Below are positions 48,249 to 61,947 of a stretch of 64,000 nt of DNA, in pieces; within the stretch, counting starts at the first letter, position 1; every line of letters starts with the position of its first letter. Both the position numbers and the translations under genes were made by a program. The notes beneath the pieces were generated by a model. The model was not told the DNA's origin. It searched no databases and saw only the letters and a program-made list of their open reading frames with translations. Where the stretch lies: positions 2,666,501-2,730,500 of the forward strand of contig JAKJHU010000026.1 in assembly GCA_022316685.1 (NCBI GenBank), read 5' to 3'. This DNA is from Progne subis subis (lineage: Eukaryota; Chordata; Aves; Passeriformes; Hirundinidae).

Positions 48249-48432
48249 TCACAGAATCACAAAATGGGTCAGGTTGGAAGACACCATGGTGGGTCATCCG
48301 GTCCAACCTCTGTGCTCAAACAGGGCCATGACAGATCACATGGCACAGAATTGCATCCAGACAATTCTTGAACATCTCCAGTGAGGGAGACCCCACAACT
48401 TCTCTGGGCAGTCTGCTCCAGCTCTTTCAGTA
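48249..48432 (-). mobile_element. CR1 LINE 3' UTR fragment
   Basis: It starts CACAGAATCACAAAATGGG and continues as antisense CR1 3' UTR: GGTTGGAAGACACC, GGTCATCCGGTCCAACCTC, TTGCATCCAGACAATTCTTG, CTCCAGTGAGGGAGACCCCA. It is better preserved than the other tails here. 5'-truncated near 48432. Confidence 0.9.
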
Positions 48433-48488
48433 GGAATGAAATTAAAGGAAAGCAAAAACAACAAAAAGGTTTTGTTCCTTTTCCATCC

Positions 48489-48495
<7 letters not shown>

Positions 48496-48519
<24 letters not shown>
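48496..48519. repeat. Poly-T tract, 24 nt
   Basis: A T run between the CR1 tail and the micro-exon candidate. Confidence 0.9.
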
Positions 48520-48592
48520 AAATATATTCCTCTTTTTGTTACTGGTGCACAGATGTTTTTCAAAGCACATCCTGGCCTGTCTTTGTCCTCAG

Positions 48593-48622
48593 CATCCAAG
48601 TCAAATCAGTTTCGTGTCCAAG
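48593..48622 (+). other. Possible 30-nt micro-exon
   Basis: A pyrimidine-rich acceptor (GGCCTGTCTTTGTCCTCAG, ending 48592) is followed by a 30-nt segment and a consensus donor (CCAAG|GTAAGC, GT at 48623). Length is a multiple of three and all three frames are open. The following 300 bp is repeat-free. I do not recognise the ten residues in any frame as part of a known protein. A chance pairing of splice-like sites is quite possible in 64 kb. Confidence 0.22.
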
Positions 48623-51600
48623 GTAAGCTTTTGAATCTATGTTAATGTGTTCCATATCAGGCTACCATCTTTTCTGTTCGGCTTTGTCTTTGCTCCCTTT
48701 AAGGCTTGTAAACTGCTGTAGATAAACTGCTCTCTCTGTACATCCTGTTGAAATCTGCAGGAACAGCAGTTTTTTATTACACTTGAAATTCTGCCTGTAC
48801 TTTATTGTGTACCACACAGCTTTATGAGTCTAACTGTAGACAATCACGTTTTAACAATAAGTAGTTTGGCCGTGGAAGTGAGTGATTGTATAGCATTTTT
48901 CCCTCACCCTCTGACTGGATCATTTGATGTTGGAACAGCTATACCAGAAGCAGTGATGTCCCTTTAAACATTTAAATTTGATCACATAAATAAGCTCATG
49001 GGGAAAAAAAAAAATGGTAGATGATAGGCAAAATTGGTCTGTATTAGACAAAGAGACATAAAGAGGCAATTTCTTAGACATAAAGTTTTGAAAAAGGGAT
49101 AATTCAATTGATCACAATTTACAGATAAGTATTTGAGCTTTTACATTTCATGATCATACAGTGAATCTAAACTGGATAACATCTTGCATAAATTGACTTC
49201 AGGTCCTCATTATTGATCACTTGCTGCATTTTCATGATTACACCATTTGCAATACTTTGAAGAGAACTGACTGCGACTTTTGTTCCAACTCCTGCAGTGA
49301 TAACTCAAACTGGATTGAGTCCTTCACTTGCATTTGTGTTTCTTTTCTGTCTCAGCCAGAAGATGAATTTAGATTCCTCTTGGGCACTTAAACTTCCAAA
49401 TCAGAATAATGTTTCCTGTCACACAAACTTTGCAGAGGAATGATGGCTGAGGGATTTACACATAGTACTTTCATTAGCTACATTAGTTTAGAGATATATC
49501 TGCCTTGCAGTATCTCCCCCACCATATAATAATATGCTGAATACACATACATTCAGTATATTACTGCCATAATAAATATTATCTTTTATATGTATTATTA
49601 ATATTAAATTATTAATACATTTATTATTTATATTTAACTATTCTTTTTGTCAGAAAAATATATTGGTTGTCTCTTTTAAGCATGTAAGTGTCAAACACAC
49701 AGATGTATCTATACCCTTATAACTTTCAGCATGTGTAACATGAAACTTTTCATTTATAGAAAATTAAACTGATAAATACAGTTATTACATTTTTTATCAA
49801 ATAGAAGTAGAACTTGTTAAAAAGCATTGTTTGGGTAGTTGCATTAACTGAGTGAGTGACACATGCTTGTCTGTTTTTGAAGGTCCAAAAAGTGGCTTTT
49901 ATGATGGTGTATTTTGTTTGTGTGAGCACAGCATAAATGAAAGAAATTCCCTAAAATAACTGATTTTTAAATATGTGTCAAGATATTTAACTAAGAAACC
50001 TAGTTGAAGACCAATCACTTCTTCCTTGTTAAAAACTTTCAAGAGAGCTTAATCTTAAGCACAGAAGTAATAGTGTGTATTACTTGTCACTTGCAGTTCC
50101 CTGGAACCACTTACAGCTTATCCCATGTATGACGATCTGCTAAATCACAACCTCTCTGTGCTTTCTTTCACCAGAATGAAACACTGGAAAAACAAAACTA
50201 AATCCCCAAAGGCATATCAACAATAGTAAATCTAAAATGAGAAAAGAGATTCACTTAGATGAGAATTTTAGAGTCTGAAGAGCAGCTTCATCAAGACACA
50301 AATGTCTTAAAAATATAATTGCTTTTGGCAAAAGCAATACTTAATTACATATAAACATATTTTAATAATGAATAGAAATACATTACTAGATCTACAAAGC
50401 TCTTCTGGTGATGGTGATGTTTTTTTCTGTCTAAGAATGAGTTTGAATTAAACCCACAAGTATTGTAAAGGATCAAAGTGTGCCCAGCCCAGTAGGTGGT
50501 CACGAGGTGGATAAAACTTAAACATGCTTATAAGGTTTGAAGGAAGCAGAATGTGAAAGCATGTGGTAAAGAGGACAAGAGTAAAAGTTTCTCTATACAC
50601 AGGACTGTCAGGACAAAATGTAGGGCACAGAAAGGGCATGAAAGCAAACACGAAGACAAACGTTTTGATCATCAGGATAGCAAGGCACTGGAGAGATGTG
50701 GAGTCTTCAGAGTTTTTATTTTTGATTTGGCGTAATGTTGAAAATGTGCTTTTAGCACTACTATTAAACAAACAACCAACATTTATTAACATGGAATTGA
50801 GATCAAAGGAGTACATCTATTTAAAAATATGTTAGTACATCTAAGCTGCAATGGGATCTTATCTCCATGTGCTAATACCAAGCAAAATCTTATCCAGATC
50901 TCTCAAACTTGCATTTGCATAATCTTATATGTGTGTACACTTCCAAAAAAACTCAGGGAAATTATCCAGACTGCAAGTTAAACATGTACAGCTCAGACAT
51001 AGATATCTAGCTCAGAGACACATGAGGCACCGTTACATATTAAGGTTGTGTCAGAGCTAGAAACTGAATCAAGATCTTTTAAAACATTGTTGAGCTCAAC
51101 CACAAAGTTATCTTTGCTACTGTGGTATTATCTCCTAAACAGGAGGCTTATCTTTCAGTGCATGGTGGAGTTAATTTCTATTGTCCAAATCAATACCATA
51201 ATGAAACGGAAGAAGCAGTCTAAATGCTTTGCCAAATGAAAATTTAAGCTAGGCACCAGTGGAAAAATGAGGCTACAGAGAGGAGACATAAACTGTCTGT
51301 CTACAAGCTCAATATGTGAGGCAAGGGGGAAAAAAAAAAAAAAAAAAAAAAAAAAAGCAGCTTTTTTCTTTCAGAATGGTATAATTTTTTAAGTGGAAAA
51401 CAAAATTTTAACTTCACTGAACATATCTGGTATATGCTGGTTTGCCTACAACTGCAATGAGTAGCAGCCTTACCCACTGTGTGAGTGGGACATGAGTCCT
51501 GTAATATTCTGCACCCAGCACCTTGAAGAAGGTGTGAGCTGCCCTATGCCCCTGATCCAATTAAATTGGTGCTTGCTTCATTTATTTGGTGCTTGCAGAA

Positions 51601-53380
51601 GGACAATCTGTGCTGATATTTTGTGGATACTTGTTCATGAAACATCCACAAAGATAAAAAAGGAGGGCATTGTTGGAGCAGGGGAATGTGCTGTTCTCAG
51701 GATTACGGAAGCCAAAATCTGGGCTAGAATGTGAATAATGAAAGGATTGGAAGTGATGAAGTGTTGGAAGTCATGAAATATAGTTTACCCCTAAATTGGG
51801 AACTAAGAAGAAATTATTGTTTAAGCTTATTTTTGTTGCTTTTGTTATTCACTGCCCAGTAGTTCTGTGTTTAGCAAAATAATGTATGGGACTGAAATGT
51901 TCAAACGAATAAAAATAAATATTGTTTTTATTTTTCCCTTATTATTTCATCAAAATTATAGAGAAGGAAATGTGGCTAGTCTTCTAACTATCCTAATATT
52001 ACAGTGTTAATTATAGAAACAAAGAATATATTCAGGTTGTGTAATTAAAGCAGCTGACTATTGAGTAGTCCCAGGCACCCACAGACAAGTGGAGATCTGA
52101 AGGAGGTGGTATTTGAAACATCTAACCGGTTAAAAAAGCAGAAACACTGATTTTGGGGATCTGATGCCGTTGACATAAGCTCAGTGTCAGAGATGTAGCT
52201 TGGAAACTCAGCAGGAAGTAGTAGCATAACTATGGTCATAAAGAAGACAGGGATCTGACAGGGTGAACAAGGAGAAGAGTAAAGAACAAAGGAATTCATA
52301 ACAATCTTTTTTTCTTCCTATCCTTATGGCAGTATCTGTAACAGATTTGGAAAATACAGTGTTAAACAAGGCAGCTTTAAAAAATCAAATGAAAACAGGC
52401 TCCACTGAGAGGGGGACAATATTGAAGGAATAAACAGTTCTCTTCATCCAAACTGAAATTAGAGAGATTGAAGCTCAGAGGAACTGAGGAAAAAGAAGGT
52501 AAAGAAGAAAAAGATGCCTAAGGTGCTGGGATAGCTGGTGGTGCACAAGGAGGTGAGGTTTTTAAAATACCTATTTGCTAAATCAAAGTGAGAAAGGGTT
52601 AAATAAGAGGCAGCCCTCCTGTTGGAAGAGACTTTTGCTGGCAATGGTGCTTTGTGGGGTAATTCTGTTTGCTCCTCTTTTCCTTTTTAAATGCAACATG
52701 TGAGCTCTGACATGTCAGGGAACAGAGGAAAGTTATACTTGCAAGAAGGTATTCATCTGTGGCATGTGAAGGTGTGTACATTGGTGTTGGGTAAGGGGAG
52801 TTGTCCTGATGTAAGGGAGTAGCTTCTGCCTTGAATGCAAAGGCCACTGACTGACACAACAGGATAGAAGATTCTGATAAAAGTCTTCTGTAAGTAAATG
52901 ACCACATACTGACTTAAAAAAGTAACACCACAATTCAAATAAGAAACTCATTCTTTGATGATTCTCTGCTCCCAAGACTATATTATTGCTTATAGTGTAT
53001 GTAAATCCTATGCATTGGCATAGACAAAAACCTGCTGCATTGGTCACATAGCTAGCTATTAACCAGCAGTTTATATAAAATTACTATTGATAGATTCTCT
53101 TTAATGATAGTAATATTTGTTTTGTTTATAGAATATATAGATATCATCTAAGGAGTGATTTAAAAATTACTTTGCAAAAAGTATTGATCCTTCTTCAAAA
53201 TCTTAGCTAGCATAAGATCAATTTTTTCTGACTTTAGGATTGACCTCACACCCCTATCATATTTTCAGTAAATTTTAGGGGAAGAACATAATGTAAATTT
53301 CTGTTGAAAATCTAAATACACTTATATAATATAACCTATAGAAATCTGCGATCCAGCTTCTTTTAAAGTATCTTGGGACA
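48623..53380. other. Non-coding DNA, no gene recognised
   Basis: AT-rich, with a very AT-rich stretch about 49560-49660 and a 27-nt A run at 51330-51356. A 122-codon minus-strand frame (50448-50816) has no recognisable domain. TTGGTGCTTGC is repeated at about 51567 and 51588. Confidence 0.55.
51330..51356. repeat. Poly-A tract, 27 nt
   Basis: An A run preceded by GGGGG. No AATAAA lies close upstream, so it does not look like a retrocopy tail. Confidence 0.9.
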
Positions 53381-53470
53381 TAGAATCACAGAATCATGGA
53401 ATGGTTTGAGACCTTAAATCACATCTTATTCCAATCCCCCCACCATGGACAGGGACACCCTCTAACACAG
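53381..53470 (-). mobile_element. CR1 LINE 3' tail fragment
   Basis: It starts TAGAATCACAGAATCATGGAATGG, the reverse of the CR1 3' terminus, followed by GAGACCTTAAATCACATC and CCACCATGGACAGGGACACC. Only about 90 bp is recognisable; severe 5' truncation or decay. Confidence 0.87.
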
Positions 53471-53811
53471 TGATCCAGAGCTGGAAGGTTGTTGTGTTAG
53501 AACCCTTGAGATATTTTTTGCGCTGTAATAATAAATCAATGATATCTAGCCCTGAAGAATCAGTTACTCTGGGCGCTTTTTAGAGAGAATTTTCCTCAGA
53601 AAACACTCCATGAACATTTAGTCACTGGCTAGTCTTAAACATTTTTATATCCTGAATCATTAAATCATGTAAGTGAAATGCTATATTTTGCACTGTTATT
53701 TTTGTACTCAGTCTAATGATTTGTATTTAATGGATTATTTTCCCTAAACCACTGAATCTTTGAAAACATGTGATATTTCTTTCACTGGTGAATAATCAAT
53801 GATCTTAGAAA

Positions 53812-53850
53812 CACTAATACTAATACTAATACTAATAATACTAATACCTT
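53812..53850. repeat. (TAATAC)n short tandem repeat
   Basis: About six units of ACTAAT/TAATAC, one of them shortened. Confidence 0.9.
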
Positions 53851-54395
53851 TATTTTTTCTTATTTATGTGTAATTTTTAAACCCAAAATTTTTTTACTTA
53901 GTATAACTAGATGTACTGGTTTAAGAAATTTTGCATCTCCTGGAATAATGATTTGTAAAGTTGTTGAAAACATGGCAACCAAATCATTCTCTGTATCTTG
54001 ATTTAAGCTTTTTCAATAAACAGAACTTTACTTTTCTTGTAACATATTTTCTGTGAATTTCCAAAAGTTATTGTATATCCTTTCCCATATTTTTTCTGTT
54101 TTCTTTCCCAATAGTATCTCTTAGTGTTCAAAAAATAATGATGAATACAGTAACAATATTGTAGCTATGTTTCTGGATTCTATTCCCTTTTCAGCCTCAT
54201 GGTTGAGCAATATTGGAGTGAAATTCTGTGTTTGATAGTGATTATCTTATTTGGATTATGGCCAGACTCAAATTATTCTTTGCTAAGAGACCTAAATATT
54301 TGAATTTTAGAGGGATGAAAATTGGTTGCTACAGTATAATTCAGTGGTTCACAATCTGATAGACAATTGTGTATCTTATTACCTTAATATTCTTC

Positions 54396-54399
<4 letters not shown>

Positions 54400-54442
<43 letters not shown>
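54400..54442. repeat. Poly-T tract, 43 nt
   Basis: The longest pure homopolymer in the window, in unique AT-rich DNA. Confidence 0.95.
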
Positions 54443-54446
<4 letters not shown>

Positions 54447-57400
54447 AAATACTAATACAATTTGGCCTGAATACTATCTGAGATATTCAAAGATAAGTGA
54501 TCTGGAGTTCCATTTATTAATTAGGATATATTTTCATCAGAAGAACAAAATCAAAATATAGGGAGGCGGTGATAGTAGGATGGCTCTTCTCTACCATGCT
54601 TCTGCTTTACACCCAGACACACTGTGCACGGTATCATGACCTATAATAGATATACATTTAAATCGGTAGAAATAAGTTTCAAGGTATTTTCAAAATAAAT
54701 CTTGTTCTGTAATGCCCAATCAGTCTCTTGATACAATATATTCATTGTATTGTGCTAATTATTCAGGAATGAACCTGTTGAATATTTTTTATAATTCAAC
54801 AGAAAAATTCCTAATATGATGTTCAGTGTTAGATGTTGCTATGGGGGCTTTATTGATTTAAAAATAGTTAATCTGATGGTTACCTTTCTAGGAAACTGAT
54901 TAATATGCACAATTCCAGTGCCTATGACTAAGCAATTCTGACATACCAGTAAAACTATCAGCAAGATTTTTTTCTGGTCTCAGTATGTACTAATTTAATG
55001 CAAATATCATACAGAATGATAGCACAAAACCTGCTTAATTCTTAGGGAGCCGTTACTACTCTTTTTTTTTTTTTTTTAATTGGACTATGTTTGCAAATAT
55101 AAATGCAATTCATGTTTATAAAATATTGTAACTGTGTCATTTACTCCACTTTCCACTCAATAATTCCCTCCTTGTTTTTCCTCTTACACAAGGTAAATTG
55201 TAAAGAGACACATTTTGCCAGCCCAGACTGCTCCACTCTCCAGTCTGTTCTATGAATTTGCCTTATGTATTTGCAGCCTAGACAATAATATGTTTCTATT
55301 TCTTTCAGTTTTTACCATACTGGACACCTCTCTTTCCCCTCACTATGCAAACAGAAAACAACAACATTTGCCATGCTTGCAGAGCTGGAAATTTTAGAAA
55401 AGACACTCTAACTGAACTGAAGGTGTGGAAAAAGGTTCAGAATCACACAGATTTATTTTAATCAAGATCAAAAATAAAAACCAGAGCCTTTGTAAAGAGA
55501 TTATAAATGGCAAACTGTTATTAGAATTAAAAATTAATACACTTTTGAGAGCTGAAGCACAAAAAAAACCCCATTAACTGAGAAATGGGAAAGGCTGTGC
55601 TTACCTGATTTCTCTATATTGACACTGTTACCTTATAATTTGTGAGAAGACAGTACACAAACACTGTAATGAGGAATGGAGACAGAGGTTTTATAGTCTA
55701 ATTTGACTTGTAGTGAGGTTGAAACCTTTTTAAAAAACAAACAAACAAAAAAACCAACCCCCCCCTAGATTATGTCCTCAGTGCCATTTGTTTTAAACTT
55801 TCTATGAACACTTTTGGCAGCCAGGGTGAAGTACAAGACCTTTTACTGTGACTCTTCCTCCACTACTGCTTTGTTCCCAAAACTGGGTAATGATGCCTCT
55901 GCAGACTTTCTAACAAATTATTCCAAAAGAATTCTGTATTTCAGTTTCCTCTACAAATCCTTTGTGTGCGCTGAGATGCCACTACACTCTGTATCATATG
56001 AACACAAGAACAAAACTGCAGATTCACCTCAGATGATTTGTAAAGTAAGAGATGCAAGAACTTACGGAAAAGAAAAGAAGGCATCAAAGTTAGGGGTGAG
56101 ATAAGGCAGACTGCAGTGCTCTAAAGAGTGGATAAGTTACATTTTTTCCTTTTATTTTTCCCCCCAATTTTCTGTATAGGAGAGTAGGTGGATTTTTGCC
56201 GGGAAATACTAAGTTACCGATGCAGAAATTAATGGATACTCATCTCAGGTTTGAGGGGCAGGTGGAAGAATGCATTACATTGTTCATTTGGATCTACCTG
56301 GCAATGACAGCTGGACTCCTGGTAAAACAGGCAGCAGGAGATAACTTCCCACATGCTCCAGGAGGACACAGATAAGGAAATACCTTGTAAAGGGTTAGGA
56401 TCATCTATCCTATCCAGAGGAATGGGAAACCCTGTCTATCTACACTGTCTGGTTTCTGATAAGTATAAGAAGAAGCACACAGTTGTAAGGGACAGGGAAG
56501 GCTCACTTTTGCAGTTCCTTAGGTGGGTGGAGTCCTTTGACCTCTTCAGAGCCTGGCCTGACAGAAAGCATCCTCTGAAAGAGGCTGGAACCCAGTCTGG
56601 CAGTGAAACATATGAATTGTATGAGTCCACAGGAGGGTTTGGGTTCAAGGGATTTTGGAAATGTTGAAAATCAGTTCCTAAATTATTTGGTTTCTTAGCA
56701 ATTACTTGCACACATATAGGAAGGAAACTCTGAAAAGTAAAAAGGCTTCTACAAGAACAGAGAAGAATGGTCCTCAGAATTTATAAGAAAATGTTGAACT
56801 GTATTCACAGGTATTTCTCTTTTAATGCTGAGATTAGTGGGTGAGTTGGAATTCCTCTATTTATTTATCTCCCAAGGTGTCTATCAAAGACTAAGAGAGA
56901 TTTTGAGATGCAGAGGTTCCAGAATAGCCCAGATTCACTCAGAGTCCCCAGACCACAAAGAACTGAAGACAGGGAAGGAGAGAGCTATGTCCATTTTCCA
57001 GGAAGACAAACCAATGTGATAAATATTTCCTCGTTCATTTCAAGCCTGAAATAAACTAGGTTTGAAAAAAAGCTTTCAATCAGAGCTTGAAACAAGAACC
57101 TTATAACACCTTCAAGTTTGAAAATTCTCCCTAAAACATTTTCTGTTATGTTTGTTCACTTTGATACGTAAAGGCAGCTTACTTTGAAAGCAAGAGGGGA
57201 AAGAATCAACATACTCAAGCTAAAATATCATCTTTCGGAGCATATTCACTTTGGACATCTTTGTTGCTTATGTCTTTTGATCTTTAGTATATTTCTTCAG
57301 GCTGCAGGTACACCTAGGAAAAATGAATGTGCTGAATATTTTTCTGAATCTTCACGTTGGACATGTTTTACAGAGAAAGAATAATTTTCATTTTCATGAC

Positions 57401-58094
57401 CTTGACCGAGGCTGTCACAGCTGTGATTCCTGTGCAAAAGAGCAGAAGAAGTGAGACAGCTCTTAATATCACACTTTTTCTCCAGTCCAAGCAAGCTCCT
57501 GGTGACAAGGCAGGAAGAAGGAATATAGGGAGGTCCTTCTTGCTTGCTGCTTCTTGACAGCTATGTTATCAATTTTTTTGTATGCATCTGAGCACAATAT
57601 GCATGTATGCATATGCGCATCAGCACAATGCTCTTCAACATGAATTGCATTTATCTCCTTTAAATCCTTGGATCATTCTGTCTCACTGTCCACATGTGTG
57701 CTCCTGGGATTAACATTGTCTGGCTTCAATGGAGTTTATTTTCATCACAGCAGTACCTATAGTTCTGTGCTTTGTTTTTTTGGCTGGGACGATGTTGATA
57801 GCATACAGTGTTTTGGCTACTGTTGAGCAGTGATTTCATGATGTCAAGGCTTTCTTTCCAACCCCTGGGGCTGGGCAAGAGCCTGGGAGGGTACATAACA
57901 CATCTAGCAGACACTGACCAAAGGAACGTTTCCTACATTCCCATGAATGGGAAAAGAAATCTGAGGGAAAGGAAGAGAAAGCAGGGGTATTGGTTATCAC
58001 TGGCTTCTCTAGCACGTGCACACAATGTGTACTGAGATCCTTCTTTCCTGGAAATGACTGGCCATCTACTTACTGGTGGAATGTAGTGAAAAAA

Positions 58095-58253
58095 TTCATC
58101 TTTTTACTTTGCTTCCACATGTATCTTTTGCTTTTCTTATTAAATTGAATTTATCTCAGCACAAGTTTTTCCACCTTATATTCGTCCCCTCTTCTGTTAA
58201 GAAGGGGGAGTGAGAGAGTGGATAGGTCTTGCAGCCAGCCAAGGTCAACCCTC
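58095..58253 (+). mobile_element. ERV LTR 3' fragment
   Basis: It reads CTTTTGCTTTTCTTATTAAATTG...TTTATCTC, the polyadenylation region typical of bird LTRs in plus orientation. It continues through AGTTTTTCCACC, a CCCCTCTTCTGTTAAGAAGGGGG block and GAGTGAGAGAGTGG, and ends CAGCCAGCCAAGGTCAACCC followed by TCTACA. The 5' part is missing or unrecognisable, and the start coordinate is approximate. Confidence 0.75.
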
Positions 58254-58950
58254 TACATATAAAACTATACTTCAAAGATTAGTAGATAAGTAAATAGTAA
58301 TTTCTGATGCTGTCCTGTGCAGCAGTTCTCAGAATGATGATTGTTTCTGTCATTTGAATGATACAACTTTTCAGTATTTTTTTTTCTTTGATAGTGTATC
58401 CGTAAGAGTATTTGGAGCTTCTCAGCACACAACTATTTCCAATTCTGATAAAGTTTGTGGCTTTTTGTCATACCATAGTTCTGTGAGTATGCTTTCTACC
58501 TGTTCTTGCAGCTCCAGTTTTTCAAATCAATTTAGTCTGAGCTTAGGCCATGTGTACTCTGTAAAGCTCTGTATCATTTTAGCCTAGTCTTTTTGTGTGT
58601 GTGTGTGATTTTGAAGATTTCTAAATTAAGATACATTACACATACATATAAAACTATACACAATTAGATGTGTTCCTCTGTTAAGGATATACTTGTTTAT
58701 GCCAAGAATACAGCCCACTTTCTCCTTTATGATTGTTTTTTTAAGTCCACAAAAGTGTATTGATGTTTCTTGCTAATGAATCCTTTCTTTCATCATGTCT
58801 CTAGTGAAATATTTCTGTCTTTGGTATTGGCAAGCAATGAAGAAGGAGTTGATGTCTCAATTCAAGTTCTGCATTGGAGAAAAAAAAAGAGTGAAAGGGC
58901 TGAATACATTTAATGAAGCACAGAATTGCCAAGTAGAATAATGCTTGGGG

Positions 58951-58981
<31 letters not shown>

Positions 58982-58991
58982 AAAAAAAAAA
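58951..58991. repeat. Poly-A tract, 29 nt plus broken 10-nt extension
   Basis: An A run 58951-58979, then GG and a further A run to about 58991. Confidence 0.9.
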
Positions 58992-60716
58992 GCGCTATGT
59001 TCTTGAAGTCACTTGTGGATGGGCTGTTCATTCTGCTCTGCTATGTTGCAATTATATCCTGCTGAGTGTAGGAAAAGTTAGCCAGCTCTCAACCTCCCCA
59101 GAACAAAAATCAGCATGTTGCCATTTTTCTTCTACCAAGATGTCATTGTCAGCTCAACTTCCTGCTTAGTTTGTGGTTAAATTTTGTTTCATCTGATTCC
59201 TTGCATCATCCAGGGACAAACTGCACGGCCTTCCTTTCTTAGCTTTTGCACAGATGAGGAAAATGTGGTCTGTGTTCTGAACTTCCATGGCGTCTGTAGA
59301 GACACGCACAGAAGTAAATGATGTATTTTGTTCCTTATAACTGCTCTAATATGCATTTTTCATGGAACTGTACAAGCTCACAACAAAAGCAAATAGAATG
59401 TTCTAGGCCACATGGATTGTCTTTCTGAATGGCTGCTGGTTGTGTGGATGGCTTATGGCTTGGGACAGAATGTGAAATGTGGAAATGTGGTATCGTTACA
59501 AGTGTATTAAAGGAAGTGTTAGAGAAGTATTTTGGAGATGCAATGAAAAGCAGCAAAAATTGGGGAGGGGGCTGGTGTTTTTTGGTTGGATGTTTGGGGT
59601 TTCTTTTTGCTTTAGGAATACAGCTAGTTTATACTTGTCAGAGCTTGATTTACTGTCATATAGGGAAATACAGGTACATTGAAGAATAGGATTTCAAGAT
59701 ACCTTCCACTGATGTTAAGTAGTTTACAAATATATTGTTATTGTGACATTTGATCCAAAGATAAAAGTGTCAGAGAAACAAAAATATTTTCCTCACTTGT
59801 AATATTAGTTGTAGTCATACATTACCATACATATGAAAATTATGTCTTCAAGTGCATTTTATCTCATGTCTTTAAAGCATTCCTACTACGTAAATAGGGA
59901 AACATGAGTTTGACCTTGCAATCACTGAAGAAAGCATTAACTGTATGCTAAATGCTTGTTATTGATCTCCAACTGAGAATTCACATCATTAAGTTCTGCA
60001 GGTGCTTAAGTGTGTGCAGGGTTGGGATTGATTTCCTTCCTTCTAATTCCTTTAAGAATAGATCTCTCCTTCAAAGTTTGCTCAGCTTTGGAGGAGTATT
60101 GCTGTAAAGGTCTAAACTCGCTCTCAAATGCTGCTACTGGGTACACCAACATGTAATTAAAGAAAAATGCGTGTAAATATTAATAGTGTAGGAAGCATGT
60201 GCAGAATCATAGAAGAGTCTCATGCCTGTGTGTGTTAGAGGAAATTCCAGACTATGGGTGAGGTTTTCTACATTTTAGAAAACCTGATTGCATATGAGGT
60301 ATTCCTACATTTCCCAGGCTGAGGTAAACATGTAGTATATACTAGTAAATCAACTCTGTTGAATGAGTTAAACAAATTGCCACATAGAGTAAGCTGCACT
60401 GCCAAAAGTTCTCTTTGTCAGCATATCTGTTTTAGCAAGGGTATGATTTTTTTCAAGTTCTATATTGAACAAAACCTTCTAATGTAGAACAAGACTGGGA
60501 AATAAATCTTACCTTTTAAAGGAAATGAGTGCAAAACTGACAAACATGGATCTACCTTGTGTAGAAAAAAAAGCAAGACAATTATTTTTCTTATCCTTTC
60601 ACAAACTGTTTAGTTCTAACAGAAGCATCTATGACATATAATGCAGGTCATCTTCCCAAAATAAATAGCACATGGATGACAGATCTGGGGGAAGAAAAGG
60701 GGAAATTCAAAATATC

Positions 60717-60719
<3 letters not shown>

Positions 60720-60758
<39 letters not shown>
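60720..60758. repeat. Poly-T tract, 39 nt
   Basis: An uninterrupted T run, with no retroelement recognised beside it. Confidence 0.93.
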
Positions 60759-60763
<5 letters not shown>

Positions 60764-61629
60764 TGCTCAGTGCACATTTTAAGTTACAAGAAAGTTTTTT
60801 GCATATCTTTATTGTAATTTGCCACTAGTCTCACCATCCTCAGCATCTGTGTTTCTAATTAATTCCTCAGTAAAGCAGGAATTTTTGTTTTGTTTCAGAT
60901 ATATGAAGGTATAATGATTACAATTAAAAAAACAACAACAAAAAAAGTGCTGAGCCCTTCTTCAACACTTGAGAAGATACATTCCCCCACTCATGTCAGG
61001 TTTTCTTTCTCAGTTGTGCTCCATGATTACTTTCAGAATTGATTAACTTCTAGTTCATAATAACACATCTAGCAGCTGTGAAATAACCGAAATCAGCACT
61101 TCTTCCAATGTTGCATCTCTGTGAGCTGATTCAATCCAATTTACAGTTATTGAGTTGGACATTTTCTCATTACTCAGGGGCTGCCAACCAATGATTCTTA
61201 AAGAACCACAACCTCCAAAAAAGGTTTTTTCTCTACTTACTGCTATTTTTGTGGGTAATTATCTATATCTATATATAATTTTTTCTTTACTGAGTTTTGC
61301 CATTGAAGGCCATAAAATGAAATCTAGGCAAGTGCTCCAGAATCTAAACTCTGACAAGCAGTAAAATTAATTCTGCTACAAAAGGATAAATGAGCTAGGT
61401 AGATGACTTAACTATATTCTGCACAGATTTTTGTGAGCAATAGAGACAGATGCAAATGTTTATTTTTCCTGAAATTTTTCCAGAGCAGAAGTTCGCCATA
61501 CAAAGTTCTAAATTTACCACATCTTAGGAAAGGATCATTACATATTTGTTTTCCATTGTAATGGCTAGCAGAAAAACATAATGCTAAAAATTATGCACAG
61601 TTTAGGTTTTTTCCTAACATATTATAGAT

Positions 61630-61677
61630 TTTTTTATTTATTTATTTATTTATTTATTTATTTTTTTTTTTTTTTTT
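61630..61677. repeat. (TTTA)n followed by T run
   Basis: About seven TTTA units followed by a 17-nt T run. Confidence 0.92.
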
Positions 61678-61947
61678 GGGATGGATATGTAATCCTAGCT
61701 CCCTGTGGAGTCTTGAGTGTCCTAGCTCATCATTGTTTGGAAGAACCAGAGTCAGCTGAAAGGATCAATCACTTGAAGAGACAATATACTTGTAGATACT
61801 GTTACAAGAATACCTGAGCAGAGTAGCTTCACCGAAAGCAACAGAAACCATTTGCTGATCTTGAGTTACTTTGAACTTATGCATTTTTTATTAGGCTAAG
61901 AATGGACAGTGGTCTCACTCTCTTTCTGTCCCCTAGGACACAGAAAG

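Larger units (their letters stand above)
53471..58094. other. Non-coding DNA, no gene recognised
   Basis: AT-rich. It contains the tracts listed separately, a 16-nt T run at 55062-55077 and an AAAC/C stretch near 55733-55766. Frames of 96 (55814-56104) and 104 codons (56353-56667), both plus strand, have ordinary composition but no recognised family and no splice or promoter context. Confidence 0.5.

Noticed and set aside
56353..56667. 104-codon plus-strand frame
   Set aside because: Ordinary composition but no domain, promoter, splice or conservation evidence.
60200..60225. CR1 tail (AGAATCATAGAAGAGTCTC)
   Set aside because: Only about 15 bp match and no further CR1 text follows.
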